Positions 1-13,469 of a stretch of DNA of 64,000 bases are shown in pieces. The notes beneath the pieces are model-generated. The model was not told the origin of the DNA. It was given only the letters and a program-made list of their open reading frames with translations, and searched no databases. The stretch's first letter is position 1. Every line of letters starts with the position of its first letter. Source of the DNA: Endocalyx cinctus (lineage: Eukaryota > Ascomycota > Sordariomycetes > Amphisphaeriales > Apiosporaceae); contig BCKC01000006.1 in NCBI GenBank assembly GCA_001600455.1, positions 3,534,001 through 3,598,000 of the forward strand, in the 5' to 3' direction. Position numbers and translations under genes: made by a program.

Positions 1-2634
1 GCGCCTATGATCAACATGACTATACCAAAAAGTGAAAAAATAAAATAAAACTCGGTGTACGGAGAGGGGCGAAGGTTAATTCAACAGAGGACGGATGTAA
101 GCTGATCCCAAAGGATGAATGTCTTATGCCACAAGGATACACTGGCGAACAAACAAACAAAACAAATAACAACAACAACGATTAAAAATTAATAATACCA
201 CTACTATGTAAATGGAATGGCTGATGTGGTCATAGTAATGTCGAGGGACAGAACCTAATCTTAGTATTGAATGGATATTGATGGGTTTCGGATAACGTCT
301 CCTTCGCCTACCAGCTGTATCTCGAATATATCGTGACACGTCTACTTTTTTTTTAACCTGTGGCGTGATAATTTTTATCCTATGTACTCCGTATATAGTT
401 ATACTATGAAACCTCCCCAAAGGATTAAAAAAAAAAAAAAAAAAGAACTTTGGATACACTAGGATAATGATCCCCTATGGAAAGGTGCCGCTCGGTTCGT
501 TCCTTATGTTAGGTTATGGAATGCAAATGTTCGCGTAGAGGAATGGGATGCATCGCAGCTCATCATTTCGCTAACTAAATTGTAAAATGTAACTTTTTAC
601 GCGCTCTGAAGCAAGGTGATCTCGTGATCGATTTATCCAGCAGCGGAATGGATATTTTGAGGTATTAATCCTACACTTTCAACCACCCCCTTTATCCCCC
701 CCCCCCTATAGTTTACTTCACCCTAGATCTTAACATGCTTCCTCACCACACTAATATTATATAATAAGTATATATACTACTGGATCGAGGTGACATACCT
801 TGTGGATAAACATCGTTTAGAGTGAAAATGTACATAGTACGGAGTATAGTATACTACTATGTACTTTGGCATATCCCCGCAACGAATCTGTGAGTCTGGG
901 GATTTCAGGGATAGGCCGTCTTTTCGCCAAGGATACGATCGAATATTATCAGCACAATAATAAGATCGGAATAAATGTTCCTCTCAATACAATACCGCTC
1001 TTAACACCCTAGACAAATTGCGGAACGTGCGGGCTGAAGAAGTTACAACTATAGTTTAACATTAACATAAGGATCATAACAACCTTTTTCAACACCCATA
1101 GAATGGACAAAAAGAACAGACCAAAAAAAAAAAAAAAAAAATCGAAAAATCGAATATGTCTAGACGACCCTTCTACGAACAAAATATGGTAAAGGTGTCA
1201 TAATGATGAAAATTGCAACGTACCAAGGCTCGTATAAGCTCTCCATTGCTACCCTACTTCCCCAGAGACTACCACATCCGTCAGGTACGCAAAGAAAAAA
1301 AAAACAGCCCCCCCCCCCAATCCCCCCCAACCCCCCTATCAGAACTACCTCGACCGCATGCGAAGCCGCGCGCACTTTTTTTTTTTTCCTCAGACACGTA
1401 TTGTGTACATTCGTGGAAAAGCTCCAATCAAGCAACAAAAACGTAATAAAAACAGTTGATTGAACCCTCCAACTGCAGGAGCCAAGCATCGCGGCTCCTA
1501 TCAGGGGGGGAGGTGACCACGGTTACGCCTATATGTACATATTTCTCATATCTATATGGATCCATCAGTATATACTGTACATAGATAGCCGCAAAACTTA
1601 TAACCCTCCCAAGCCGTTCTTCCAGACTAAGTCACACTTAAACGCACACTGTACTTTTTGGTCAGTAACCGTACAAGCCACCCTTTTTACCAATTGGCTG
1701 AAATCTTTACGATGAAACGCGTAGTTTTTTTTTTTTTTGTTCTCGATATGGGTTAAGCGCCTTCGGTGAACCCTTCTAGTGATGTGATGAAATGCATGTA
1801 ATACGCAAAGTTGGGAAGGAGATTTATTCTCTCTTTCTTTTTCTTTTTCGCCCCTTTCGTCATGGGTATATGTTATGATCAAAAAGGAAAAAGAAAAGAA
1901 GTTAGGAAAAAAAAAAGTTGGAGTGCAGGAAACATATGTGTTCTTGTCGTCTTTGCTTTTGGACCAGGAAAAAAAAACGAGGTGTTCGCCTTTCAGTTCT
2001 GGAAGAGATCAGTACATGGTAGGTAAGTTCTAATCCATGTGTAAAATAATATTAAAAGAAAAATAAAAAGAAGAAGAAAAAACAACAAGTTTTCGTGGTC
2101 TCGCCGGTTTCCCGCGAATATGGTAAGGCGAGAGGAAAATCCTCCCCGGCACCCGGGAAGCGACTTTTACTGTCGTCCCATCAAAATAGCCAATATAAAC
2201 GGCAACTCGGCAGGTTTTCTTTTTTCAAAGTCGTTGTATGTAGTAGAATCACTCTTTCTCTCGACCTAGTTCTTATTGTTTTCTTAAGAGATCACATATT
2301 GAATTCATATCCTGAATAACATCATTGATTTTTGTCATTTGCCCCCCCTACGCCCCCTCCCCCCCAGAAAAAAAAAACAATCTATCCGATCTATCATCAT
2401 TATAATCGCCACATCCCAGATCAAAACAACGGGTTACGATGGCACCCAAAGAGGGATTTAGGCCAACCGCCTGGTTTTCGACGAGGAGGAAAGAAAAGAA
2501 TCAAGAAAATTATCCATCCTCGGTCAGCATTCATTTATTTTCCGCCGCATATAGACCAATCAAACCCGACGAGAAGGGCAGAATTAGTCGGAACACATAT
2601 ATACTACCTAGAACTCATTATGATTAACCATGTC

Positions 2635-2665
<31 letters not shown>

Positions 2666-3634
2666 TAACGACGGCGACATCAGATAAAAAAACGAAACCG
2701 AGACCAGGAAGTGGAAACTGGAATAATGAACCGAGAGTGATTTAATTAAAGTGTACCCGTGAAATGGAACGAGTGATCTTCTCCTTGGGAATGATGACTC
2801 GGTTCTTTCCCCTGACACTTCTCGATGACTAGATAGTATGTATGTATCCATGTACCTAACCTATGTACAGCACTTTCTGGCTGGTCACCCTAGCCTATCC
2901 CCCCTTAACTTGACCGATCTTCGTGAAACCGAGCGGAATACCACACCCGTGCGTCCATCCATCAATCCATCAAATAAGATCTTATATGTGCAGTTCATTT
3001 CAAGAAAATCAATAGGTATGCAACGTACGGGTGGCATTGATCATCATTTCTCTTGCGTCGTACCACATATATAGTACAATCTAGTTAGAGAAATTTTCTC
3101 AAAAGGTTGCTTTCGCGTATGTTTGTTTTGACGTGCCAAAGTAAGATTAATACTCCCTCCCCCTTTAAAAACGCCGGCGACTATTTCAAGCGCTATTACT
3201 ATCACATGAATGGTCTCAAGTATGCATAAATATCCTCATTTAACATGTAAAATTAAAGAAGTTGTAGACATGGAAAATGAATTGGTATGTAAATTTAAAG
3301 AAACTCTATCTATCAACTTGGTGTTTGTTGTTTGGGGGGAATCATCTATGTAAAACCACAGCGCAGCTGACGGTATCGTGTTTTGTATCACTCCAGCTCG
3401 CCCATTATCCTTAGCGGATGTTCTCCTCAGACTCATACAAGTAAAAATCATATCATCGTGTGTCTACGGTATCTCCTTTTTGTTTTTCCCCTGCCCTTCT
3501 CACTTTGCCTATACTCGATGTTGGTCTCCTTTTTTTTTCGTTTTTTTTTCCCCACGTGTCTGAAATACGTGGTGAACAGTTGAGTGAGTTTTAATCATCC
3601 TATCGCTTATATTATGCATTCCACAAAACAACAT
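1..3634. other. Intergenic DNA, no gene recognised
   Basis: About 3.6 kb left of the KAP123 stop codon. Open frames here are short and run through homopolymers (A runs near 427-444 and 1122-1140, C runs near 701-708 and 1309-1335, T runs near 1376-1387 and 1727-1738) or through a TC microsatellite near 2639-2667. None shows a recognisable domain or a plausible set of exons. The segment may hold the KAP123 3' UTR and the flank of a gene further left. A lone ATCAGATAA at 2679-2687 is probably a chance match. Confidence 0.6.
2639..2667. repeat. (TC)n microsatellite
   Basis: About 14 tandem TC dinucleotides. It is simple-sequence DNA in the left intergenic region; short open frames on either strand read through it as Ser-Leu or Arg-Glu repeats and are not genes. 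Confidence 0.9.
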
Positions 3635-6600
3635 CTACTTGGCAAGATTCTGCACCAGTTGCTGAACCAGCTCCCGCGTCTCAGGTTCGAGCTGCTCTTC
3701 GGGAGGTCCGAGAACATGCTGGAAGACCGGGAGAAGCTTAGGCGTGAGCCCTTGCACGACCGGGTTAGAATGAACATCTAATGATGTAACATATTAGTAT
3801 ATAAGATCGATGATGTGGTTAGGTGGATAGAAACTTACAGAGTTGGTGTAGGCATTGGTAGACAGGCTTGTTTTCCTCGTAGTCCTCCTTGAGAGGTAGT
3901 AGATCAGCCAGAACCGGTAAGACGTCCGCAAGAGGGACCTGATCGGGGTTAGCTAAAATCAAGCGACAGACACAACCGGCGGCGTTGTCTTGCATGCGCG
4001 TGTCTTGAATCTGCAGCAGTGGCTCGAGCTTGCTCAAAATTTGAGGGAAGCTTGGGAGGTATGTTTTGGCGTCCTCCGAGTGGTACACGAGCTGTCCGAT
4101 AGCGTAGGCGGCATTAGACTTGGTCTCCTTGTCCTCGTCCGACAGTCGATGCAACAAAGGCCGAAGTAAATTTGACGTGTACGGCGACACAGCGGCACCC
4201 ATGTACGAGACGCATTCAGCCACGACACCGACGGCGGTTGATCGTTCGATCGCCTCGTTGGAGCTGATAAACTTCAAGATTGGCTTCTCAAAGACCTTCC
4301 AGATCTCGGCAAACTGAGAACCGAGAGCGGCAGCGAGCCCTATCAACACGTCGAGGGCCGTGTCGACGATGAGCCAGTCCCATTCGGATCCGCCCTCGAC
4401 ACCGTCTTGATTGTCGTCCTCGTCGCCGAGATCTAATTGAGAAGGATGCGATCTCGTGATGATGGTGCCGAGAACGGTAATGCAGTGCTCCATCATCTCC
4501 TTTTGGCCTAGTATGGCGGGGCCACAGGTTTTGAGAGTAGAGGCCACACTGCGGTTGATTTCCGTGACAACGTCCCTAAATCGGTAGAAATCATAATTTA
4601 GCTATTTGATGACTGAGACAACGTGCTTGATGAATGAAGTGAGAATGAAAAAAAAAGCTTCGGGAAGAGTTTCAGATATTGTAAATAGTACGTGTTCTCA
4701 GCAACCGCGCGGTGCGTCTGAGTGAGCTGGGTATAACGCAAGGTATTCGTCACATAATCAAGAAAGGATGTCTGCGTGTAAACTGCGGGGAGGATCCACT
4801 TACCGGTCCGATTCTTCTTGCCACGATTGCATCGTCGCAGCCGTAACAATTTCACCCAGTTTGCTAATTTCGGAGCTGAGTTCATGCTTCAGAGGTAGAC
4901 CAGGCTCCCACTTGCGACCGGTCTGCTTCTCCATGACCTCCCATACGCAGGCATACGTTCGCCATAACGTACCGATGGCGGTCTTGCGACAACCCTCATA
5001 AGAGTGCTCGGCAAATGGAGTAACTAGCTCGATGGTCTTCTCAATGTAGGGAGCACTCTTTTCTTTGGCGGCGTAAATCACTTCACCGAGAACCTCGAGA
5101 GCAATCTCTTTCTCCAGCGCTTGGGCTGACACGCCCACGAGATCATCCCAATCTTCATCGTCGCTATCATCGTCGTCATCCATACCATCTTCATCATCAT
5201 CATCATTAACGTTCTTGACCTTGATCTTCTTCCCTTGTAGAACGATCTCGTCGTCGATAAGACCCTGCTGCTCTTCGGTCAAATCAAGCTCGACCTCCTC
5301 CTCTTCTAGTTCGAGGCTGTCAAAGAGGCCCTTGAAGATACCACCAAGTGAGTCGCCTAGCTCCCCGTCATAAACGGTCGCCAGCTGACTCCAGAGTATG
5401 AAAGTAGTCTCGCGGAGGCGAGGGTTACCGAGATGGAGAGCCTTCTCGCTAGCTACTAATAGCGGCATAACGTAAGGGCTGAAATCCTGAGCACCGACGC
5501 CAACCGCAATTCGGCCCATGGCATCGCAGATAGCACCTCGGAGAGATAACTCGTCCTCCCCGCTCTCGACCATGATATATTGCGACATGGCCTCCATAGT
5601 TTCCTTTAGGTATGGGACGAAAGCGGATTTGACCGAGGCCGCGATAGCGCTGAGCGCTCCGGCAGCGGCGGCCTTGACCATGAAGTCGGGATGAGAAAGG
5701 AAGCCGCCAACCCGGTGGATCAAGTTCTCGCCGTACTTGGCCATGATGTCGGATCCTAAACCATCAGCCATGGAATCAATAGCGCCGCAGACGGCACGGA
5801 TGATCTCGGTATTCTTCTTGTCAGACTGATCAGCATTCGTGGCATCGAGATTCAAGACGAGAGCGGTCATGATAGCGTCGTGGTGAGGGGCCATGCTGTC
5901 GGACAAGTCCTCTCCTAGCCGCATGAGACCTTGGAGGGCGGAGAAGCGCACGCAGCGCTCGGTGTCCTGCAGGAGTTGAATAATGGCAGGCATAAGAGAG
6001 ATGATCTGAGTAGAGACAAACTCGGGGGCGCCTTCGGCGCAGGTACCGAGGGCGAGGATGCAAGCCCTCCTCAAACCAGGCTGGGTCGAGCGGGCCATGT
6101 TGTTGAATTCGTCTAGCAGAGGCACGACGACCTGTCGCGGGGGGAGATCGCTGGCGAGTTGCTCGATCAGAGCCAAGGCCGAGTTTGCGGGGGTGGTGTC
6201 GTCGTCTTCTTCGTCGTCATCTTCCAGCTCGGACAAGATCTGGAGCGCTCTCTTCATAAGTTGAGAGCCCATGTCGGGGATGCCCTGGATCTTGATGCGG
6301 CGGTATTTGACGCACTGAGCGAGGAAGGCCAAGGCTTGGGAGCGCACGTCATCTTCGGCGTTCGTGTTGGCGGCCAGCTCGAGCATGAATTGAACGAGGT
6401 CCTTGAAATAGCGAGAGATCAGGGCGGACTCGTAAGCGAGGAAGGATTGGAAGACCTCGAAAGACTGTTGTATCCTCTCGTCGTCGCCGTTTTCGACGGC
6501 ATCCTTGAGGACGTCCACCATGGCGGGGACGAACTCTTGAACGGCGTTGAGAGAATGCTCGTCCTCGTTCACATCTATCAGCATGAGGAGGGAGCTGATG

Positions 6601-7249
6601 GACATCATGGTATTCACGCGAACCTCGCGACTCTGGGGGTCTCGGATAGTCTTGGAGAAGAGTTCAAAGAGTTGGGATAGCTGTTCTTCGAAATAAGTGG
6701 GGTTCGCCTCGAGGAGGCTGTAGATTATGTATGAGCCAACCTCGCGATGAGGGACGTTGTCGGAAGTGGTGAGGTTTCGGACGGCGGGTAACAACTCATC
6801 CCACTTCTCGTCCTTGTCGTCAAAATCCAAGGTAGCGATGGCGGCGATAACGCGGGACTGACCATGGCGACACTTGGGATCTTGTTCGCGAACTATGGCC
6901 TGGAGGAGTTCGTTACGAACATTGGGTTTCTGATCCTTGTTTATGCTAGGCCAGTGTTTGGGAACAAAGCGCAAGGCCTGGACGGCAGCGAGCATGCGCA
7001 CAGGGCTGTCGGGATGAGAAACGACGACATGGAGAAGACCGAGCAGAGATTCGGGATTCGGGTAGAAGTTCTTTCGCAGCTCAGCAGTGGCAGCCTTGAC
7101 CTTCTGAGTGTCGGCTGTAGAGGAGAAAGGTGAAAAGGTCAGTCGGCAATGTTTAACAATAGACAATATAGTACGTGTATACACAATAGAGAGAAAGGCT
7201 TACGAATCTGACAAGCTTGTAGCAGCTCTACAAGCTTTTGTTGGTCCAT
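3635..7249 (-). CDS. KAP123: Karyopherin Kap123 (importin subunit beta-4)
   Basis: Nuclear import receptor of the importin-beta superfamily. The yeast family member carries ribosomal proteins and histones through the nuclear pore. Exons (minus strand): 7249-7204, 7114-4804, 4575-3839, 3777-3635, total 3,237 nt and 1,078 aa, close to the roughly 1,100 aa of the family. The N-terminus reads MDQQKLVELLQ and continues across intron 1 (89 nt) as IPDTQKVKAATAEL, followed by a HEAT-repeat solenoid. An acidic run of Asp and Glu (minus-strand codons near 5210-5150) sits at about residue 660, as is common in this family. The C-terminal repeats RPLLHRLSDED and LVYHSEDAKTYLPSF resemble yeast Kap123 more than Kap95. 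The last exon restores the frame after the Tyr codon split by intron 3. The start is chosen because the short first exon gives the conserved MDQQ opening. The 228-nt intron 2 is the longest in the gene. Confidence 0.93.
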
Positions 7250-7666
7250 TTTGTATTTACAGACAACAGACAAGCCGGACGAGCTTGTATTATTGTGATA
7301 TTTGATATGATACTCTCAGTATATTTTCTCTTAATATTGACAACGACTAGAGAGGTGGAGAGTAGAAAATAAAACGAGATAGTAGAGAGAGTGAAGAGGG
7401 AAAAAAAAAAGAAAAGAGAAGGGAAAAAAAAACAGTGATTTCTTCTTAGGTAGCAGAGAAGAAAATATTTTCTTATTTTCTTTTATTTTCACCTCCCAGG
7501 GTGGGGTTGGGTTGATTTCTCTCTCTGATAAATTTTTTATTTCATATTTTTTTTTTTCCTTCAGGGACCAACCCCGCGTCGAGTTTGTGTAGTGCGTGTA
7601 ACTAACCCGTCTGCCTGTGATTGAAAATTGAAAAGGAGGGGCATTCTTTAGAGGGGCTTTCAGTGT

Positions 7667-7821
7667 GGCTTGATAAGATAAGAAGCATTACTTAAGTCTT
7701 AAGTAAGCTAGAGTACTTACATGGAAGCAAGTACCAGGACAGCCCTGGCGATATGTAGAGCTGGCAGCTACCTAGGTAGCAGGGTAGGTATTCAAATTTC
7801 ACATAAGGCTTGATAAGATAA
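7667..7821. promoter_or_regulatory. Direct repeat with tandem GATA motifs upstream of KAP123
   Basis: The 15-mer GGCTTGATAAGATAA occurs at 7667-7681 and again at 7807-7821, start to start 140 bp. Each copy holds two overlapping GATA cores (TGATAAGATAA). GATA-factor sites are common in fungal promoters. A regulatory role is inferred only from the repetition and the position about 420-570 bp upstream of the KAP123 start. Confidence 0.3.
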
Positions 7822-10039
7822 AAAACAATGGACACTACTCACGTAGATTTTATTTATTTAAAAAGTATTTATGTACTTAGACATATTTGTCCACTTAGAA
7901 GTTCTTATTTACCCATCGAAATCAAACAGTCAAGACTCAAGTCACATCCATACTTACATCCATACTTCCAAGGTTAGATACCGTAGTCGGCACTTGAGTA
8001 TAGTGTATCTAGCTGGGCTTTCCCTGTTCATACTTTTGTGGCTGGCTCAAGAAATAACTTAACTTCCGTGTGGCTGTCCAAGTACTAAGCACCGCAGCAT
8101 CCATGGATATGTACGAGTACTCACCATGAACTTGACGTGATAGAAGTCTTCATCGAATATAATAAAACTTTAACTTGTTATAGAAGAGTAACTATGCCCA
8201 TAATAGTATACGTCGTTTCTAGAACATAAGCACACATATAGATTCCTATATACGTAGGTACTGACTATAAATGTCAGTGACATTTAAAAAAAAAAAAAAA
8301 AAAAAGGAAAAAAAAAGGCCTGCACCATTCGAACTACGCTATATGGATTTATATAATCAAAGACTACTCTAGGGCTCACCAGCAGCCGGTCGTCATGTTG
8401 GGAATTATAGGTACTGAGAAACGCTGTAAATATCGTCAATATCATGAAAAGTCCCCAACAGCCCCTATTACCTACTAAAAAAGGGGTGGGGAGGGCTTCC
8501 GAGAGGGTTTCTGATCCTCGAGTACTTGCGAAACAACATTCGCGTCGCTTTCTTGAGCTGCGTCAGAGCTGAGGTCATCCCGAATTGCATTATTTGCTCT
8601 TTTTTCTCCGTGGTAAGTTTGAAGTGTGGTCGGTTTCTATCTACATCTCAGAAAGGACGCCCACCACGCTTTCATACCCCGTTAACCAAATCGTTGGTAC
8701 TGACCAAAGCCTACGTGATCATGGCCTACCTGTCGGCAACAAACAACGCGTAAGGTAAAAAGTTCGATGCTGACCAACTTTGATATTTATAATGAGAATT
8801 GTGAGTAGCCTGGTCACTCGCTACTCCGGCCTCACCTCTTACCTATATCTTGGCTTATCATTTGCAATACTGGATTTCGTGTGCTAGTTTCAAGTTTAAT
8901 AGCTATGTTTGGAAGCTCGAAATCGGAATATATCTGAAATCATCGCGCTGGATGCTTTTACCGAGGGTGATTGCTTCTTTTCTCTTGGTTTTGTTTCTGA
9001 AGTTACGGAGCCTTGGGTGTTGTAAATGTCAAATGCATAGGAATGGCAAGCCGTTATCCCGGGTCAATATCCTCGATACGCAAGATAGCTAACCCTCTGT
9101 TATATATATATTGAAATGTATTCACTAATTTGACTGCTCAGGTTTAGTGCTTAGGCGATAACATAATCCATGTAGTGGCGAACAAAGAGTCCACGGAAGA
9201 GGAGGCGTGTTGTATGGCTACTCAATATGAGCTCACAACTGTTGATGATAAATATATCAACGAGCTTCTCTGATCTCGCTTTCTATGTATTATTCTCCAC
9301 CGTGTATGGTAATCACACCCTCTCTCTTCACATGAACTGGTTTGAGAATAGGAAGATTAGCTCTCGTCATAAGCAGTCTTCAGTTGCCTAGCCCAAGGTG
9401 CGTGGCCGAAGACCCGGAGAACCAGCCAAAGCTGAAAGAGTCTTTAATCGTAACTTATAATGTCCTGTTGACCAGGACGGCGGGATGATATGCCTGCCGT
9501 TAATGGTCAACTGAGTTAATGGAAAAGGACGACTAATTCGAAATATAGGATAATGTTACAATTTAGATGATTAGGTAATGATAGCCATCGAAGCAAACTC
9601 GAAGATTCAGTCTCGTACTTTTTTTTTTTTTTTTTTTTTTTTTCGTCTATTGCGCCAGGGTGCAGATTATTACGGTATTTTGGAGATGATATTCATATAT
9701 AGGATTTCCTTGTTTCACCAGACATCCGACATCCAGCATCCGACAGCTGTACCGCCAGCCAGCCGCCTCGGATTAGGACCGAAACTGAGGGGTACCTAGA
9801 CGGCTAAGACAGGAAAAACAAATAATTCACATTTAAGACTTAATATATTATATTCGGTCGCATCTTTAATTATCAGGTTATTGTTTCTTTTGCAAGCTTT
9901 TGTAGGGGTAATCATGATCGATAATAGCGACACCTATGAATGCATTTTCACTCAGTACTCGGCACTCATTTCATTATTTAGGTTAGAATTATATTCTGAT
10001 ACGTTCTTTAAGTACAAGTATAATTAAGCTTAATGGTAG

Positions 10040-10480
10040 TACCGTAGCACCCACCTAAGGTACCTACCCTAGGTACCTAGGCTGCTAGGTAGGTATTTAT
10101 GTTTTACTTGGTAAGTATAAGTACCTGCAAGGGTCTGCCTAAAGAAGGCCCACGGGTATCTACTAGGTATCTATTTAGGTAAGGAAGTACTTACCTAGCA
10201 GGGTCTTGGCATATCGTTGGAAATTATCCTACCACTCGCCTATTTCTTACTTAGTGGCACTTATAGTAGGTACCAAGCAGCCTGTTTAGGTTCTTGGTAG
10301 GTATCGAGTACTTAAAATACGTATACTTATGATGTAGCAGTTATGAAATACTCTGACCCTGAAACTCAGCTAATAACTCTTAACTTACTTAAGTACTTAG
10401 GTACTTATTTACTTATTAGCATCACTTGAGATACCTAGTATTACTTAGGTAGGTACTTACCTGTTATAGGTACCTTAGGT
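10040..10480. repeat. Cluster of CTAGGTAGGTACC-type micro-palindromes
   Basis: Repeated, partly palindromic words (GGTACCTA, CCTAGGTA, AGTACTTAC, TAGGTAGGTA) fill about 440 bp. The same vocabulary returns at about 37440-38060, 49075-49110 and 54880-55110 and always outside genes. There is no fixed unit length, so this is a dispersed low-complexity motif family rather than one tandem repeat. Confidence 0.75.
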
Positions 10481-10882
10481 AGGTAGGCATATGGATATAC
10501 CATACCCCTGCACCGCCACTTTGTAGCCACTACAGTGCTATTGACGAAGTATTGCCTGTCTTCTTCCCAAATGTGACATTTCTTCAGAAGCGATTAAATG
10601 ATTACCCTGGGTACGGGCAAACCATTTACTTCCAGTACTTACCTAGCTGCCTAGTACTCCGTACTCATCACATAAATACTTACTCACCTACTTTTTTTTC
10701 TTTCACCTATCTCATCAACTATACCGTAAAATCGACCTTGTAATATATTCTTTTGATGTATTTTGTCAACCGTAGCTCAACCACTCCGAGACACCCTTTG
10801 ACAGATGCCTCTGCTACCTATTGACAGCTGAAAATCCCCGTCATTATGTTTTTCGTCTAAGAGGATCATCGATAATCTATAT

Positions 10883-13469
10883 ATGACCATGACAAACGAA
10901 CCTTCCAAATCGGCAACTGACCGTGCAACCAGACGCCTACCGGTTAATCACAGGAGACAAAGAGTCGCCCCCGAAGACCGTAAGAGGGTCTCGACCGCGT
11001 AAGCTTTCGAATCTGTCATTGATTGATTCCGTAATACATATATATGTATATATATAAATACATATATAAGTATATAAATATATACATAAAGAAATATATA
11101 TATATATATATATATATGTATAAAGAACCATAGGGCTGATCTAACCTCTACCGGTATCGCTCCCGTCTATCATAGCTGCAACAATTGCAACATCCGTCGT
11201 ATCAAGTGCTCCGGTAACAAACCATGCACTCAATGTCAGAACTCCTCTCGGGAATGTCAATATCCTCTACCTGCAGAGAAGATAACTGTACTACGTTCGG
11301 TGAGTTGATACGATTCTACACCCATAAAATCATTGACCCCTCATTTACTTTCCGTGTTATTCGATAAACATTTCATCTTAACAGATCACCGCGGTTCCGT
11401 AGGAATGGGAAGATTTAAAAGCTCGGAGTGAACGACTAGAGTATTTAGAACGAATTCATTCCGACTCCGCAACACATCAACCCTTTTTGGAGCCGTCGAC
11501 GAAGCGACGTCGTTCAAGTTCGATGCTTAAATCGAGAAAAGATGACTTGGCCGATGACGAAGCCATTAATGTAATAACTATCGGGCTTGGCCGTTTGCTC
11601 AGTGACAATGATGGCACGTAAGTAATTAACCTCTCTCCTCGCTTATCCTTCTTATCTTCGTGTTTGCTCTTCCTCGGTTCTTTTCCTTGCCGAATTCGCT
11701 AACTCGCGAGGGGGACAAACAAAAACTTATCTTTTAGCGAACGTTATCTAGGCTCAACATCTGGAGCGACGTTTCTTGAACTAGTCAAAGAATTACTTCG
11801 AGATATCTCTCCCATAGCTTTGACCGCACTACCTCACGACGAGTCAAACTTTATCCACTCGTGCGGCCGCTATCAAACTAATGACTCGCGTGCTCTAACC
11901 GCGGAAAGCAGAACTAACAATTTTCAAGGCCTTCCTTCCAACGATGATCTGACAGTTCTGATGAAGCGGCTTCGGTACTTTCTCCAAGATGGCAACGGAG
12001 AATTCCCGTCCGGTGGTATATATTACTGGGGAAACTTGGAGCCGCCCGTCCCCGACTCTCGGTCTTTGGGAGAAGCCGACGAACCGCGCACTCGTCCGGA
12101 CGTTGCCCTGTTGCACGTTGGCGTTGCCATGGTACATCGACTGGAACCTATATCCGAGAACAGCCGTCAAACAAGCAAGGCCTACTTCTCGAGAGCCTTC
12201 TCTATCTTAGGCCACCCTCTCATCCCCAGTGAATGTAGCGTATATGACGTACCGGTGCTCGCCCTGATGAGTCTCTACCTTATCGAGATGAATCGAAGAG
12301 ATTGCGCGTACATGCACACGCGTTTTGGGATGAATATAGCTACCATGTACGGGCTTAGTAGCGGGTTTGACTGGGACGAGCAGATAAAGAGGGCTTTTTG
12401 GACACTATTTGTGCTGGATAGCTGGTTGAGTTGCTTGATGGGGCGACCACCTAGTATTTCGGACGATGCGATCCGGCTGCCCATGCCGAGTCCGGTGGAC
12501 GGGATGCCGCCGCCGATCGGGCTGATAGCCCACGTTAAGCTGTCGAAAATATCAAATTATATCGTCAGCGATGTTCACGGCATAGTGCCCAACGAGTCCC
12601 GGTCCGTTTCTCCTAACCAAAAAGTGCAGAAAGCATTGGATAGCCTGACGGATTTCATGGACGACTTGCCCTCGGAGCTCCAGATGCCGGAAAATCAACT
12701 GATCGTCGATCGAGCCTGCTGCGAGCTCCACATGTTTTACCACCAGCTAGAGATCATGGCGTTACGATACCTGTTCTTCGTTGCCGTGCAGAAATCGGTA
12801 GCGGAGCGGTATACCGAAAGGAATTTCAGAGGTTACCAATCGCCGATGGAGGAGCCTAGGATCCACCGATGCTTAGCGGCGGCGCGACGCAACCTGAAGC
12901 TAGGGAGGTGGATACGGGGTCTAACGGAATCTAAAAAACTTCGTTCGGCCGGGCTACATAATATATTCAACTCGGCCGTAATACTTATCCTAAACCAGCT
13001 GTTGACCGACGAGATCAACGACGAGGATGATCTTGATATTTCATTTGCGACCCGATGCTTCGATGACGTGGAAGCTGGAGGAGATGATTATCACACGGAC
13101 TGCTCGCGCGTTCTCCGAGACCTCAACGTTCTGGTGAAACGCATGAGGCACGGTAGCCCGGAGATATTTGCGCGTATTGGCGGAAGCAGCGGCAGTGATA
13201 GTTCTACACCCTTAGCCAGAACGTCGTCCGCTTACTTCGAGACACCGACACCTCCTCAACAAATATCATTTCCGGGGGCGACTACGACGGCATGCGGCGT
13301 TGGCTTTCTTTTGAACACGGATGGATCCGCGTCGACATCTTCTAGTCCCGCCGGTGTATGCGACGAGGCGTACCTCAGCAATATTACATCCATCGCGCTT
13401 CGTAATAAATTTTCAATTTGGAAGGAACAAGATTACTTTGAGCTCTATAATCAATCTTTGGAGGGTTAG
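10883..13469 (+). CDS. Zn2Cys6 transcription factor with fungal_trans domain
   Basis: Likely nuclear DNA-binding regulator; target genes unknown. Exons 10883-10998, 11176-11299, 11403-11617, 11738-13469 give 728 aa. The zinc cluster, split by intron 1, is Cys40-x2-Cys43-x6-Cys50-x5-Cys56-x2-Cys59-x6-Cys66, preceded by a basic stretch (RRQRVAPEDRKRVSTA). A putative coiled linker (EWEDLKARSERLEYLERI) follows, then a basic KRRRSSS patch. The middle region (AFWTLFVLDSWLSCLMGRPP) is typical of the fungal_trans domain. The ATG at 10883 is used, with a second in-frame ATG two codons later. Intron 1 (177 nt) carries TA-rich microsatellites. Intron 2 needs the acceptor at 11401-11402, because the AG at 11383-11384 would lead to a stop five codons on. 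Confidence 0.85.

Larger units (their letters stand above)
7250..10882. other. Intergenic DNA with GATA repeats and micro-repeats
   Basis: This stretch separates the divergent starts of KAP123 and a Zn2Cys6 regulator. The first 300 bases right of 7249 are purine/pyrimidine-rich, like a fungal 5' UTR and promoter. It also holds a 15-bp direct repeat carrying tandem GATA motifs (7667-7681, 7807-7821), long A and T runs (8285-8305, 9620-9642) and a dense block of CTAGGTAGGTACC-like palindromes (about 10040-10480). Short open frames near 8526-9092 have no recognisable homology, and no gene is called. Confidence 0.55.

Noticed and set aside
124..2026. Several 60-110-residue open frames on both strands
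   Set aside because: They run through A, C or T homopolymers, overlap each other on both strands and have no recognisable domain or matching exons.
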